Origin: Bacteroidaceae bacterium
GTDB lineage: Bacteria > Bacteroidota > Bacteroidia > Bacteroidales > Bacteroidaceae
Direction: 5' to 3'
DNA: 41,331 nt
Assembly (NCBI GenBank): GCA_017541025.1
Contig: JAFXZY010000023.1
Location: 1 to 41,331, forward strand
The translations under genes and the position numbers were made by a program. The notes below the pieces were generated by a model. That model ran no database searches, was not told where the DNA came from, and worked only from the letters and a program-made list of their open reading frames with translations. This document shows, piece after piece, positions 8,894 to 16,039 of the stretch. Numbering within the stretch: position 1 is the first letter of the stretch; the number at the start of each line of letters is the position of its first letter.

Positions 8894-9991
8894 ATGAAAC
8901 GAAATATGAATCAGACAAGACTTATTCTTTGTGGTGGTTTCCTCGGAGCAGGTAAGACTACCTTGATTTGGGATGTGGCCCAGCGCCTGATAGCGCAGGG
9001 AAAACGTGTAGGACTTATTACCAACGATCAGGCTCCGGAACTTGTTGACAGCCGTCTGCTGAAACAGGCTACACCGCATGTGGCCGAGGTGGCAGGCAGT
9101 TGCTTCTGCTGCAACTTCAATGGCTTTGTGGAGGCCATCAGGTCGTTGCGGAAAGATGTGGAGGCCGATGTTATCCTGGCAGAGCCTGTAGGCAGTTGTG
9201 CCGACCTGACGGCTACCATCGTACGGCCACTAAAGAAATATTACAATACAGAGGTAATAGTTTCGCCATTAACTGTGCTGAGCGACCCAACCAGGCTGAA
9301 GTCTATCCTATATGGTGGTGACGGCGGTCTGCACGAAGATGCGGCATACATTTACCGTAAGCAGTTGGAAGAGAGCGAGGTGATACTTATTACCAAGACA
9401 GATCTTTTGAGCGAAGAGGAACTGGAGAAACTGATAAGGGATACCCAGGCATGTTTCCACCACACGAAGGTGATGGCAGCCAGTACGATGAACGGGACAG
9501 GTATCAGAGAGTGGTTCAAGGAAGTGGCCAACCGTCAGGGTGAGGGTAAGAAGATTCTTGACATCAACTACGACAAATACGCACATGGTGAGGCCGTATT
9601 GGGATGGTTGAACGGTACCATTGCACTTACAGGGCAGAATGCGTATTGGGATTCGTTGCTAAAGGATATCATGACAGGTATCTGCCGGATGCTGAAAAAG
9701 GAGAAGCTAAGGGTAGGGCACATCAAGGTTATTGCCGAGAACGGCGAACAGTATGCTGTGGGTAATATCACGGGTGATGTATCGACTTTGCAGTTGCGTG
9801 GTTCTGCAGGCAGGGGTGATAATCTGAAACTGATTATCAACGCCCGTGTGGAGACGACACCGGAACATCTGGACGAGTTGATTCGCGATGTGCTTCTCGA
9901 GGCTATTGACGGTCAGTACACGGATGAAGTGCTGGCCTGGCGTTACCTTCAGCCCGGACGCCCCAACCCTACATACAGGATGGCAGATTAA
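8894..9991 (+). CDS. CobW/COG0523-type P-loop GTPase
   Basis: A 365-residue cytoplasmic protein. It has a Walker A loop 'GGFLGAGKTTL' (about 14-24), a CxCC metal-binding motif 'SCFCC' (C70, C72, C73), a switch segment 'ILAEPVGSC' (E97) and a guanine-recognition motif 'ITKTD' (166-170). CobW/COG0523 proteins use GTP to load metal ions, often zinc or cobalt, into target proteins. The C-terminal half (about 210-365) does not match the usual CobW C-terminal domain closely, so this is a divergent branch. It sits in a two-gene unit with the aquaglyceroporin and is closed by the terminator at 10021. The client protein is unknown. The start could also be ATG 8906, which would drop four residues. Confidence 0.8.
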   Translation: MKRNMNQTRLILCGGFLGAGKTTLIWDVAQRLIAQGKRVGLITNDQAPELVDSRLLKQATPHVAEVAGSCFCCNFNGFVEAIRSLRKDVEADVILAEPVGSCADLTATIVRPLKKYYNTEVIVSPLTVLSDPTRLKSILYGGDGGLHEDAAYIYRKQLEESEVILITKTDLLSEEELEKLIRDTQACFHHTKVMAASTMNGTGIREWFKEVANRQGEGKKILDINYDKYAHGEAVLGWLNGTIALTGQNAYWDSLLKDIMTGICRMLKKEKLRVGHIKVIAENGEQYAVGNITGDVSTLQLRGSAGRGDNLKLIINARVETTPEHLDELIRDVLLEAIDGQYTDEVLAWRYLQPGRPNPTYRMAD

Positions 9992-10020
9992 AGAAAACTT
10001 TGTTTAGGCAGAACATAAGA

Positions 10021-10062
10021 AACAGCTCCTGAAATCGGCATTAGGAGCTGTTTTTGCGTTTT
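10021..10062 (+). terminator. Rho-independent terminator
   Basis: AACAGCTCCT (10021-10030) pairs with AGGAGCTGTT (10043-10052) in a 10-bp stem with a 12-base loop, followed by 'TTTGCGTTTTT'. It ends the aquaporin-GTPase unit and separates it from the large cluster downstream. Confidence 0.85.
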
Positions 10063-10098
10063 TAAGGGTAAAATGAAGACTATTTCGAGATTTACTTA

Positions 10099-10106
10099 TA
10101 TCTTTG
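10099..10106 (+). promoter_or_regulatory. Promoter for the two-component genes and possibly the whole cluster
   Basis: TATCTTTG is an exact -7 match, 33 bases before ATG 10139. No good -33 TTTG is seen. No other terminator is apparent until after 34340, so this could be the main promoter of the kinase, regulator and the cluster behind them. Confidence 0.6.
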
Positions 10107-10138
10107 TGCCATAAAAACGTGATTTAGGATTTTATTCC

Positions 10139-11143
10139 ATGAAAATCGACAAATCGATTCATAAAATACTGTTGGCCAGTTTGGTATGCACCGTTTTTGC
10201 CAGTTATCCCAACCTTCTTTTCATAAGCTGGGAATGGAGTTGTGTGCCCGCAGACCAGCGCGGATGCTACATCGACAGTACGCTGATTCGCTTTTTCCTG
10301 TTTTGGGTCCTTTCTGTGTGCTCGCTTTTTTTTAACCGGCACTATCTGAAAAGCGCCCAGCTAAAAAGCCGCATACTGCCTAACCTGGCATTTATCATTG
10401 TTGCCTATGGAATCTACAAGGGAATCACAGCTCTTATCTGTTCGGGATTTGACGGAAAGCCAATCATCCTTACGTTCCAGTTCTTCGTAATAGGCATGAT
10501 GGGTATGCTATTGGGTTACACCAGCTATCTGAGCCTTATCCACCAGAAGAAAGAGGAGGAGTTGCAGCAACTGAAGATAGAGAGTCTTCAGAGCAGGTGT
10601 ACCGCGCTGACAAACCAGATTAATCCGCACTTCTTCTTTAATTCCCTGAGTGGAATCAGCAGCCTGGTCAGGAAAAAAGACGAGCGGCTCACCATCTGCT
10701 ACATCGACCATCTGAGCGACATCTTCCGTTATATCCTTCAGAGTGAACGAAAGGGCCTTGTACCGCTGGAGGAGGAACTGGCCTTTGCCCGTTCTTTCTG
10801 CGAAATTATGGAAGTGCGGTATGCCGGTAAGTTGGACGTTCACATTGATGTACCCGATGACTGCCTGAACCTGTCGGTTCCCGTACTTGCCCTCCTTCCG
10901 TTAATAGAGAATGTTACGGTGCATAACATGATAGACAGCGAACACAAGATGAGGATAGATATTGTGATGAACAAAGAGAGGGAACTGATGGTAATAAACC
11001 CCCTCTATCCCAAACAATACAAGCCCGATACCCACGGAACCGGTCTGTGTAACCTGGAAAAGCGTTTTGCCTTGCTGATGAACCGGCAGATCAGGGTAGA
11101 GAAGACGGACAGGGAATTTGTTGTTTTTTTGCCGTTAGGATAG
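10139..11143 (+). CDS. LytS-type sensor histidine kinase
   Basis: A 334-residue inner-membrane kinase. Four membrane helices cover about 9-27, 50-66, 82-102 and 111-134, with little room for an external sensor domain. A short coiled linker (135-155) leads to the His_kinase motif 'NQINPHFFFNSLSGI', with H164 the phosphorylated histidine. The ATP-binding part is compact, with an N-box-like 'LLPLIENVTVHN' and a G-box 'GTGLCNLEKRF' (300-310). The paired LytTR regulator starts one base after its stop. Lacking an external domain, it may sense a membrane state or a lipid, which would suit control of the isoprenoid and redox genes downstream; that is inference. Confidence 0.9.
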   Translation: MKIDKSIHKILLASLVCTVFASYPNLLFISWEWSCVPADQRGCYIDSTLIRFFLFWVLSVCSLFFNRHYLKSAQLKSRILPNLAFIIVAYGIYKGITALICSGFDGKPIILTFQFFVIGMMGMLLGYTSYLSLIHQKKEEELQQLKIESLQSRCTALTNQINPHFFFNSLSGISSLVRKKDERLTICYIDHLSDIFRYILQSERKGLVPLEEELAFARSFCEIMEVRYAGKLDVHIDVPDDCLNLSVPVLALLPLIENVTVHNMIDSEHKMRIDIVMNKERELMVINPLYPKQYKPDTHGTGLCNLEKRFALLMNRQIRVEKTDREFVVFLPLG

Positions 11144-11144
11144 T

Positions 11145-11912
11145 ATGAAAGTATTGATTATAGAAGACGAAACAGCAGCCAGCGAGAATCTCATTGCCAT
11201 GCTGCAAGAGATCGACCCGGGAATCGACGTCCTGCAGGTGCTGGAGAGTGTTCAGCAAACGGTCAGGTGGCTAAGCAGCAATCCTGCTCCGGACCTCATC
11301 TTTATGGATATCCACCTGAGCGACGGCTCAGCTTTCACGCTCTTTCAGGAGATGGAGGTCACCGTCCCCATTGTGTTCACCACTGCTTACGACCAGTATG
11401 CGCTGGATGCATTCTCGGTAAACAGTGTTGACTATCTGCTTAAGCCTATCAAGATGTCTGAACTGGTACGTGCTTTGGACAAGTTCAAGCGCTGGACTCA
11501 TAGCGATGTGATGGAATACCTTCAGCGTATGTTGAAGATGAAGCCTGAAGGCGGCACAGAGCGTACCTCTTCCTTCCTCGTACCCGTGAAGGACCGGCTT
11601 GTACCTGTGGCGCTGGACGAGGTGGCATGTATCTACAGTACCGACCGTAAGACTCAGATTTACCTGAAGTCCGGACAGATGATGCTCTACAACCGTTCCT
11701 TGGACTCTATCATAGTGGGGCTTGACCCCTCGCGGTTCTTCCGTGCCAACAAGCAATACATCGTGGCACGTGATTGTGTGAAGGAGATTATTGTCTGGTT
11801 CGACAATCGTCTGCTGCTGAAAATGCCGATTGAGTTGCCGGAACCTCTCTTCGTGAGTAAAAACAAGGCTTCGGAATTCAAGAACTGGATGACCTCCCCC
11901 GAGGGGAATTGA
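11145..11912 (+). CDS. LytTR-type response regulator
   Basis: A 255-residue DNA-binding regulator. The receiver domain (1-120) has acidic residues E7/D8, the phospho-acceptor D55 in 'DLIFMDIHLSDG', T79/T80 and K100 in 'VDYLLKPIK'. A LytTR domain (about 145-245) follows, with 'FLVPVKDRLVPVALDEVACIY' in outline and 'RFFRANKQYIVA' before the end. It is translated directly after the kinase. Only a 48-base repeat-rich gap lies before the ferredoxin gene that opens the cluster, so it is the obvious candidate regulator. LytTR sites are short imperfect direct repeats; I could not identify one with confidence near 10060-10130 or 11913-11960. Confidence 0.92.
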   Translation: MKVLIIEDETAASENLIAMLQEIDPGIDVLQVLESVQQTVRWLSSNPAPDLIFMDIHLSDGSAFTLFQEMEVTVPIVFTTAYDQYALDAFSVNSVDYLLKPIKMSELVRALDKFKRWTHSDVMEYLQRMLKMKPEGGTERTSSFLVPVKDRLVPVALDEVACIYSTDRKTQIYLKSGQMMLYNRSLDSIIVGLDPSRFFRANKQYIVARDCVKEIIVWFDNRLLLKMPIELPEPLFVSKNKASEFKNWMTSPEGN

Positions 11913-11960
11913 ATAATTGAAAATTGAAAATTGAGCATTGAGCATTGATAATTGATAATT
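11913..11960. repeat. Dispersed A/T-rich repeat tract
   Basis: The gap consists of variants 'attgaaaattgaaaattgag', 'cattgagcattg' and 'ataattgataatt'. It is the same family of short tracts as at 6892-7035 and contains no evident promoter or terminator. A TTG at 11952 inside it is in frame with the next gene but is less likely as a start than ATG 11961. Confidence 0.8.
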
Positions 11961-12671
11961 ATGAATTTGAAAATAACTATATGTGCCTGTTCCTCGCGGA
12001 GTTTCATCGACCGCTCTGCTATAGCTAAAGTGGCAGCTACGGCACAGAATGCCGGGATGGAGGTGACGCTGGTGAGCGACCTTTGCGAGTTGTGCGAGAC
12101 GAAAGCGGAAGCTGTACACGAGATAGCCTCCACCACTATTGTCGCCTGTCATCCCAGAGCCGTAAAGTGTCTGATGGCCTTTGCCGGCGAAGAACATACA
12201 GAAAGCCTGAACCTGCGCAGCCGGTCGGCAGACGATGTGCTGAAAGACTTAGGTGTCCAGTCGGCCCCGCTCACTGCCGAAGATGTTGATGAATGGTTGC
12301 GCAAGATGGAAGATATGCCGCAGCGGTTGGGCGAAGATGCCTGGTATCCTGTTCTTGATAAGGATATGTGTGCCGAATGTGGCAAGTGTCTGGAATTCTG
12401 CCCCTTTGGCGTTTACGAGATGGTGGAAGACCGCATTCGGGTGGTTCATCCCCAGCATTGCAAGAACAACTGTCCTGCTTGTGCCCGCACCTGTCCCGCC
12501 ACTGCCATCATCTTTCCCAAGTACGACCGCAGCCCGATAAACGGAGGGGAGGAGAGGCAGGAGAGAGCAATCCAGCTGGATACAAAGACGCTGTATGCGC
12601 AGGCCCTTCGCGAGCATCTGGCAGCCAGAATACAGAAACCTATAACGATAAAACGACTCTCCGACAAATGA
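11961..12671 (+). CDS. HdrA-N-like ferredoxin with two [4Fe-4S] sites
   Basis: A 236-residue soluble protein. Residues 1-80 resemble the N-terminal domain of HdrA-type heterodisulfide reductases: an opening 'ITICACSSRSFIDRSAIAKV', then 'LCELCETKAEAVHEI' and 'TTIVACHPRAV'. Residues 137-178 carry two Fe-S sites: C137, C140, C143, C147 ('CAECGKCLEFCPFG') and C167, C171, C174, C178 ('CKNNCPACARTCPA'). The second has a three-residue first gap, so it is slightly unusual. It has no flavin domain, so it is an electron carrier rather than a full HdrA. Its stop overlaps the radical SAM start (ATGA), which makes it the likely electron donor for that enzyme. The HdrA link is by eye and tentative; the ferredoxin part is firm. 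Confidence 0.8.
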   Translation: MNLKITICACSSRSFIDRSAIAKVAATAQNAGMEVTLVSDLCELCETKAEAVHEIASTTIVACHPRAVKCLMAFAGEEHTESLNLRSRSADDVLKDLGVQSAPLTAEDVDEWLRKMEDMPQRLGEDAWYPVLDKDMCAECGKCLEFCPFGVYEMVEDRIRVVHPQHCKNNCPACARTCPATAIIFPKYDRSPINGGEERQERAIQLDTKTLYAQALREHLAARIQKPITIKRLSDK

Positions 12672-13882
12672 TAACAGCATATACCTCGTTACTGAAAACC
12701 GGTTGGCGTGTGTTCCGACAGACCCCCGTCCGCCTGCAGTGGAAGTTCATCAGGAATTTCTGCTGGCCCAATCTGTGGAATATGCACCGCTTTAAGCAGC
12801 GCCAGAAACGGGGTGAACCTTTCTTCCCGGCCTTTAACATGATTTCCGTCACCGAGACGTGCAACCTGGCATGCAGCGGCTGTTGGGTCAGCAAGGGCGG
12901 ACGAAAGAGTCTTACCATAGAGCAGTTAGACGGCATTATCCTCGAGAGTAAACGTCATGGGTCCCGATTCTTCGGAATATTGGGCGGAGAGCCTTTGATG
13001 TATAAGGGGCTCCTCGGTATCTTCCGGCGGCACCACGACTGTTATTTCCAGCTCTTTACCAATGGTACGCTGCTGACCGACGAGGTAGCCATGGAGCTAC
13101 GCAAAGCAGGTAATGTAACTCCGCTTATCAGTATAGAAGGACTGGAGGCAGAGAGCGACAGGCGGCGTCAGGCGAACGATGTCTATCAGCGTACCCTTCG
13201 TGGCGTCCGAGCCTGCCGGAAGGCCGGGCTCATCTTCGGAGCGGCTGCCAGTATCTGCCGCAACAACTACGACGAACTAGTGAGCCGTCAGCACATCGAA
13301 CGTGTGGCACGCGAGGGTGCTGCCTACCTTTGGTACTACATATACCGTCCGGTCGGTGCCGATGCTCATCCCGAGCAGGCTTTGAGTCAGGAGCAGATCC
13401 GCGGACTCCGTCAGTTCCTGGTAAGCGAGCGTATGGATGCCCCTCTGGTGCTTATAGATGTATATTGGGACGAAAAAGGCAGGGCCATGTGTCCGGGCGC
13501 CACCGGTATGAGTCATCATATCTCCCCGTCGGGAGCGCTGGAGTTCTGTCCGGTAATCCAACTGGCCACAGATTTCCTGAACGAAGATGCCAGCAATATG
13601 ACCGAGCTGTATGCCCATTCGCGGTTCCTTTCCGGTATGCGCCGGCAAGTGGCCCGTACAACCCGCGGCTGCATCGTTATGGACAATCCCGAGCGCATGG
13701 TTCAGCTTTTGCAGGAATACCCCTTGCAGGAGACCACCACGCGCGGCACAGCAATGAAAGAATACCAGAACATGTATAACATACCCAGTCACGATATGGA
13801 GCCGGACCTCATACCCGAGCAAAGCCGACCCTACCGATGGCTGAAAAGAAATTACTTCTTCGGATTTGGAGCATACGGATAG
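12668..13882 (+). CDS. Radical SAM enzyme with SPASM-like C-terminal cysteines
   Basis: A 404-residue enzyme that should cleave S-adenosylmethionine to a 5'-deoxyadenosyl radical. The cluster-binding motif is C65, C69, C72 in 'TETCNLACSGCW', followed by the SAM-contact 'GGEP' (106-109). Three further cysteines, C275 ('MCPGATG'), C294 ('EFCPV') and C335 ('TTRGCIV'), may hold an extra Fe-S cluster like a reduced SPASM domain. ATG 12668 overlaps the ferredoxin stop by four bases; longer in-frame versions run antisense-like through the ferredoxin gene and are discarded. About 60 basic, aromatic residues precede the barrel ('RVFRQTPVRLQWKFIRNFCW') and might touch the membrane. The next gene makes polyprenyl diphosphate, so the substrate may be an isoprenoid lipid, but nothing proves this. 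No small precursor peptide gene is seen. Confidence 0.9.
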   Translation: MITAYTSLLKTGWRVFRQTPVRLQWKFIRNFCWPNLWNMHRFKQRQKRGEPFFPAFNMISVTETCNLACSGCWVSKGGRKSLTIEQLDGIILESKRHGSRFFGILGGEPLMYKGLLGIFRRHHDCYFQLFTNGTLLTDEVAMELRKAGNVTPLISIEGLEAESDRRRQANDVYQRTLRGVRACRKAGLIFGAAASICRNNYDELVSRQHIERVAREGAAYLWYYIYRPVGADAHPEQALSQEQIRGLRQFLVSERMDAPLVLIDVYWDEKGRAMCPGATGMSHHISPSGALEFCPVIQLATDFLNEDASNMTELYAHSRFLSGMRRQVARTTRGCIVMDNPERMVQLLQEYPLQETTTRGTAMKEYQNMYNIPSHDMEPDLIPEQSRPYRWLKRNYFFGFGAYG

Positions 13883-13910
13883 ACACATACCACCAACGTT
13901 GGAGCAACGG

Positions 13911-15344
13911 ATGCATTTACGCAATGCCCTGAAAGCTTTTGTACAGACGCAGCACCTGTGTCCCCCTGTTTCGCTGAAACAGCTGGAGCAGTTGGCTGGT
14001 GCGTTTATCAGCGACCATCCGGACTGCAGCGAAATGCGTCCTTGGCTGATGGTCGAGATTCACAATCAGCTTTGGCTACCTATTGTGGCAGGCATACCCC
14101 GCGAGCGTCGCCTGCTGATGTTGCCTAAATGCCTCAGCCGGTACGGAGAGTGTCAGGCCGAATTCGACGAGTACGGATTGCTCTGTCACCATTGTGGCCG
14201 TTGCCCCATACCCCGTTTGCAGGATAAGGTGGAACAGCTGGGCGGTCTTAGCATTGTAGCAGAAGGATTCACGCAGGTCATCGAACTCATCGAGAGCAGA
14301 GTGATTGATGCTGTTATCGGTGTAAGCTGTCTCGACTCGCTGGAAAAGGCCTTCCCTCTGCTCGTCCGTCATGCGGTGCCGGGACTGGCCATTGCCCTGA
14401 ACGATTCGGGCTGTCGTGATACCCACGTAGATACAGACTATGTGGAGGAACTCTTTGCCATGCTGAGCGAAGAGGCCGGTCCCCAGCTGCTGGACCATGA
14501 TGCCATTCACGATCAGGTGAGCCGATGGTTCGCCCGTTCCGAGTTGGAACAGATTATGCACATTACGGAAGACCGAACCGGGCAGGTCTGTCTCGATTGG
14601 ATGAGTGGCGAGGGAAAACGCTGGCGTCCCTTCCTCCTTTCTGCAGTATGGCAGGCACTTACGGGCAGAACAGATATGCCCATAGATGTGCACCGTGCAG
14701 CCGTAGCCGTGGAATGTTTTCACAAAGCCTCGCTTATCCACGATGATGTCGAGGACCACGATGATACGCGTTACGGACAGCCCACCGTCAATGCCCTGTA
14801 CGGAGACGCCTTTGCCATCAATGCCGGCGACGCTCTGCTGGGGCAGGGCTACCATATTCTGGCAGAGACGGGCAATACGGAACTTATCCGTCTTATAGCC
14901 GATGCCCATGCCAAGTTATGCAGCGGGCAAGGCGAGGAACTGATGTGGGACAAGCGGCCCGTTACGATGGATTTTGTCCTGAACATCTCCCGTAACAAGA
15001 CGGTGCCAGCCTTCGAAGTGTCCCTGATGCTCGGCCTGAGTTGTGCAAAGGGCTTCACCCATCTCCGTCCCATGCTGAAAACCTATTCCGAGGCTTTGGG
15101 TATCGGCTATCAGCTGAAGGACGATTTGGAGGACTTTGTCCAGGACAACGAGCTGGCATGCCACCCATCGGCTGTGCTGGCGCTGAGAACCGAACATCCG
15201 ACATGGACCGACGAACAAGTGAAAACCCAGTTGCAGCAACTGGTTGACAAATACCATCAGCAGGCCCTCGATGCCCTTTCCGAGTTGGACGAACTGGAAC
15301 TGAAACGCCTTCTCTATCAGGTAACAGAAAAGATACTGGGATGA
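13911..15344 (+). CDS. DUF116-like domain fused to trans-polyprenyl diphosphate synthase
   Basis: A 477-residue two-domain protein. Residues 1-200 carry a cysteine pattern (C74, C81, C92, C95, C98; 'LCHHCGRCP') and the 'GLSIVAEGF' and 'VIGVSC' segments that I associate with DUF116, a family of unknown function with probable metal or Fe-S binding. Residues 210-477 are a trans-isoprenyl diphosphate synthase: 'GKRWRP' (235-240), first Asp-rich motif DDVED (278-282), second motif DDLED (404-408). The residues before the first motif are small (A273, S274), as in medium- and long-chain synthases rather than farnesyl synthases, so the product is probably C20 or longer. ATG 13911 is chosen, 28 bases after the radical SAM stop; a TTG at 13866 is a weaker alternative. 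It shares four bases with the next gene. Known synthases are usually free-standing, so the fusion is notable. Confidence 0.85.
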   Translation: MHLRNALKAFVQTQHLCPPVSLKQLEQLAGAFISDHPDCSEMRPWLMVEIHNQLWLPIVAGIPRERRLLMLPKCLSRYGECQAEFDEYGLLCHHCGRCPIPRLQDKVEQLGGLSIVAEGFTQVIELIESRVIDAVIGVSCLDSLEKAFPLLVRHAVPGLAIALNDSGCRDTHVDTDYVEELFAMLSEEAGPQLLDHDAIHDQVSRWFARSELEQIMHITEDRTGQVCLDWMSGEGKRWRPFLLSAVWQALTGRTDMPIDVHRAAVAVECFHKASLIHDDVEDHDDTRYGQPTVNALYGDAFAINAGDALLGQGYHILAETGNTELIRLIADAHAKLCSGQGEELMWDKRPVTMDFVLNISRNKTVPAFEVSLMLGLSCAKGFTHLRPMLKTYSEALGIGYQLKDDLEDFVQDNELACHPSAVLALRTEHPTWTDEQVKTQLQQLVDKYHQQALDALSELDELELKRLLYQVTEKILG

Positions 15345-16036
15345 AGACGCCATTATTATATAAGGTATATAAGTCCTTGCGAAGAGGATGGAAAAGCATG
15401 ACTCCTGATGCACAAAGAGCCATGCGGGCATTCGTGGCTTCGCAGAAAACGGCTCACGGTTACATGAATGCCGGAGGGTGCGAGGATGCTTACTACGGGC
15501 AGTTCGGTCATGTGCTCGAAGCCGTATTCTCTCCCTTCAGACTCCCTGCTACAGGGATTCACCTCTCTGTGCCCGAGAGCAGGAAGCAAGACACCGTATA
15601 TGGGCGTTTCTTCGCATTCCTGGAGAAGGAAATGAAGTTCGGTACAGCGCTTACACCGCTTGCAGATAAGTCCTTCTGCACGCTGCCCACTTCGCTTTCT
15701 GATTCCACCACCAATGCCGTCTGTTGTGTCCTGGCTATGCAACACCAGACGGGCATCCCGTCGGATGAAACGTATGTGAAATGGCTCCAGCAGCGGCAAG
15801 ACGAGAGTGGAGGTTTCCGTGCCAGTGAGGAGGCTCCTATACCAGATCTGCTCAGTACCGCTGTAGCATTGTTCACACTGCGCCTCTTAGGTGCAACTGT
15901 CCGGGATGCCATGCCGTTCGTCCAGGCCCACTGGTTGGAGTCCGGCGGTTTTGCCCCCACTTTGCTTGATGACTATAGCGATGTGGAGTACGTTTTTTAC
16001 GGATTACTTGCATTAGGAAGTATAAATGAAGAATGA
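15341..16036 (+). CDS. Small prenyltransferase-beta / terpene-cyclase-fold protein
   Basis: A 231-residue alpha-alpha barrel-type protein. It has two clear repeats of the squalene-cyclase/prenyltransferase-beta type: 'WLQQRQDESGGFRA' (about 150-163) and 'HWLESGGFAPT' (about 203-213), ending in 'DDYSDVEYVFYGLLAL', which recalls the Asp/Tyr zinc-site region of protein prenyltransferase beta subunits. It is much shorter than either family (usually over 330 residues) and has no DxDD motif. It overlaps the polyprenyl synthase stop (ATGA) and lies three bases before the full cyclase, so it may be a partner subunit or lipid-binding chaperone for that enzyme. Its last codons and the next start ('aaatgaagaatgaaaaatga') resemble the dispersed repeats. 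Confidence 0.7.
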   Translation: MKTPLLYKVYKSLRRGWKSMTPDAQRAMRAFVASQKTAHGYMNAGGCEDAYYGQFGHVLEAVFSPFRLPATGIHLSVPESRKQDTVYGRFFAFLEKEMKFGTALTPLADKSFCTLPTSLSDSTTNAVCCVLAMQHQTGIPSDETYVKWLQQRQDESGGFRASEEAPIPDLLSTAVALFTLRLLGATVRDAMPFVQAHWLESGGFAPTLLDDYSDVEYVFYGLLALGSINEE

Positions 16037-16039
16037 AAA

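Noticed and set aside
12368-12667. Upstream in-frame extension of the radical SAM protein by 100 residues
   Set aside because: It runs through the ferredoxin gene in another frame, has no family features, and ATG 12668 overlaps the ferredoxin stop in the usual ATGA way.
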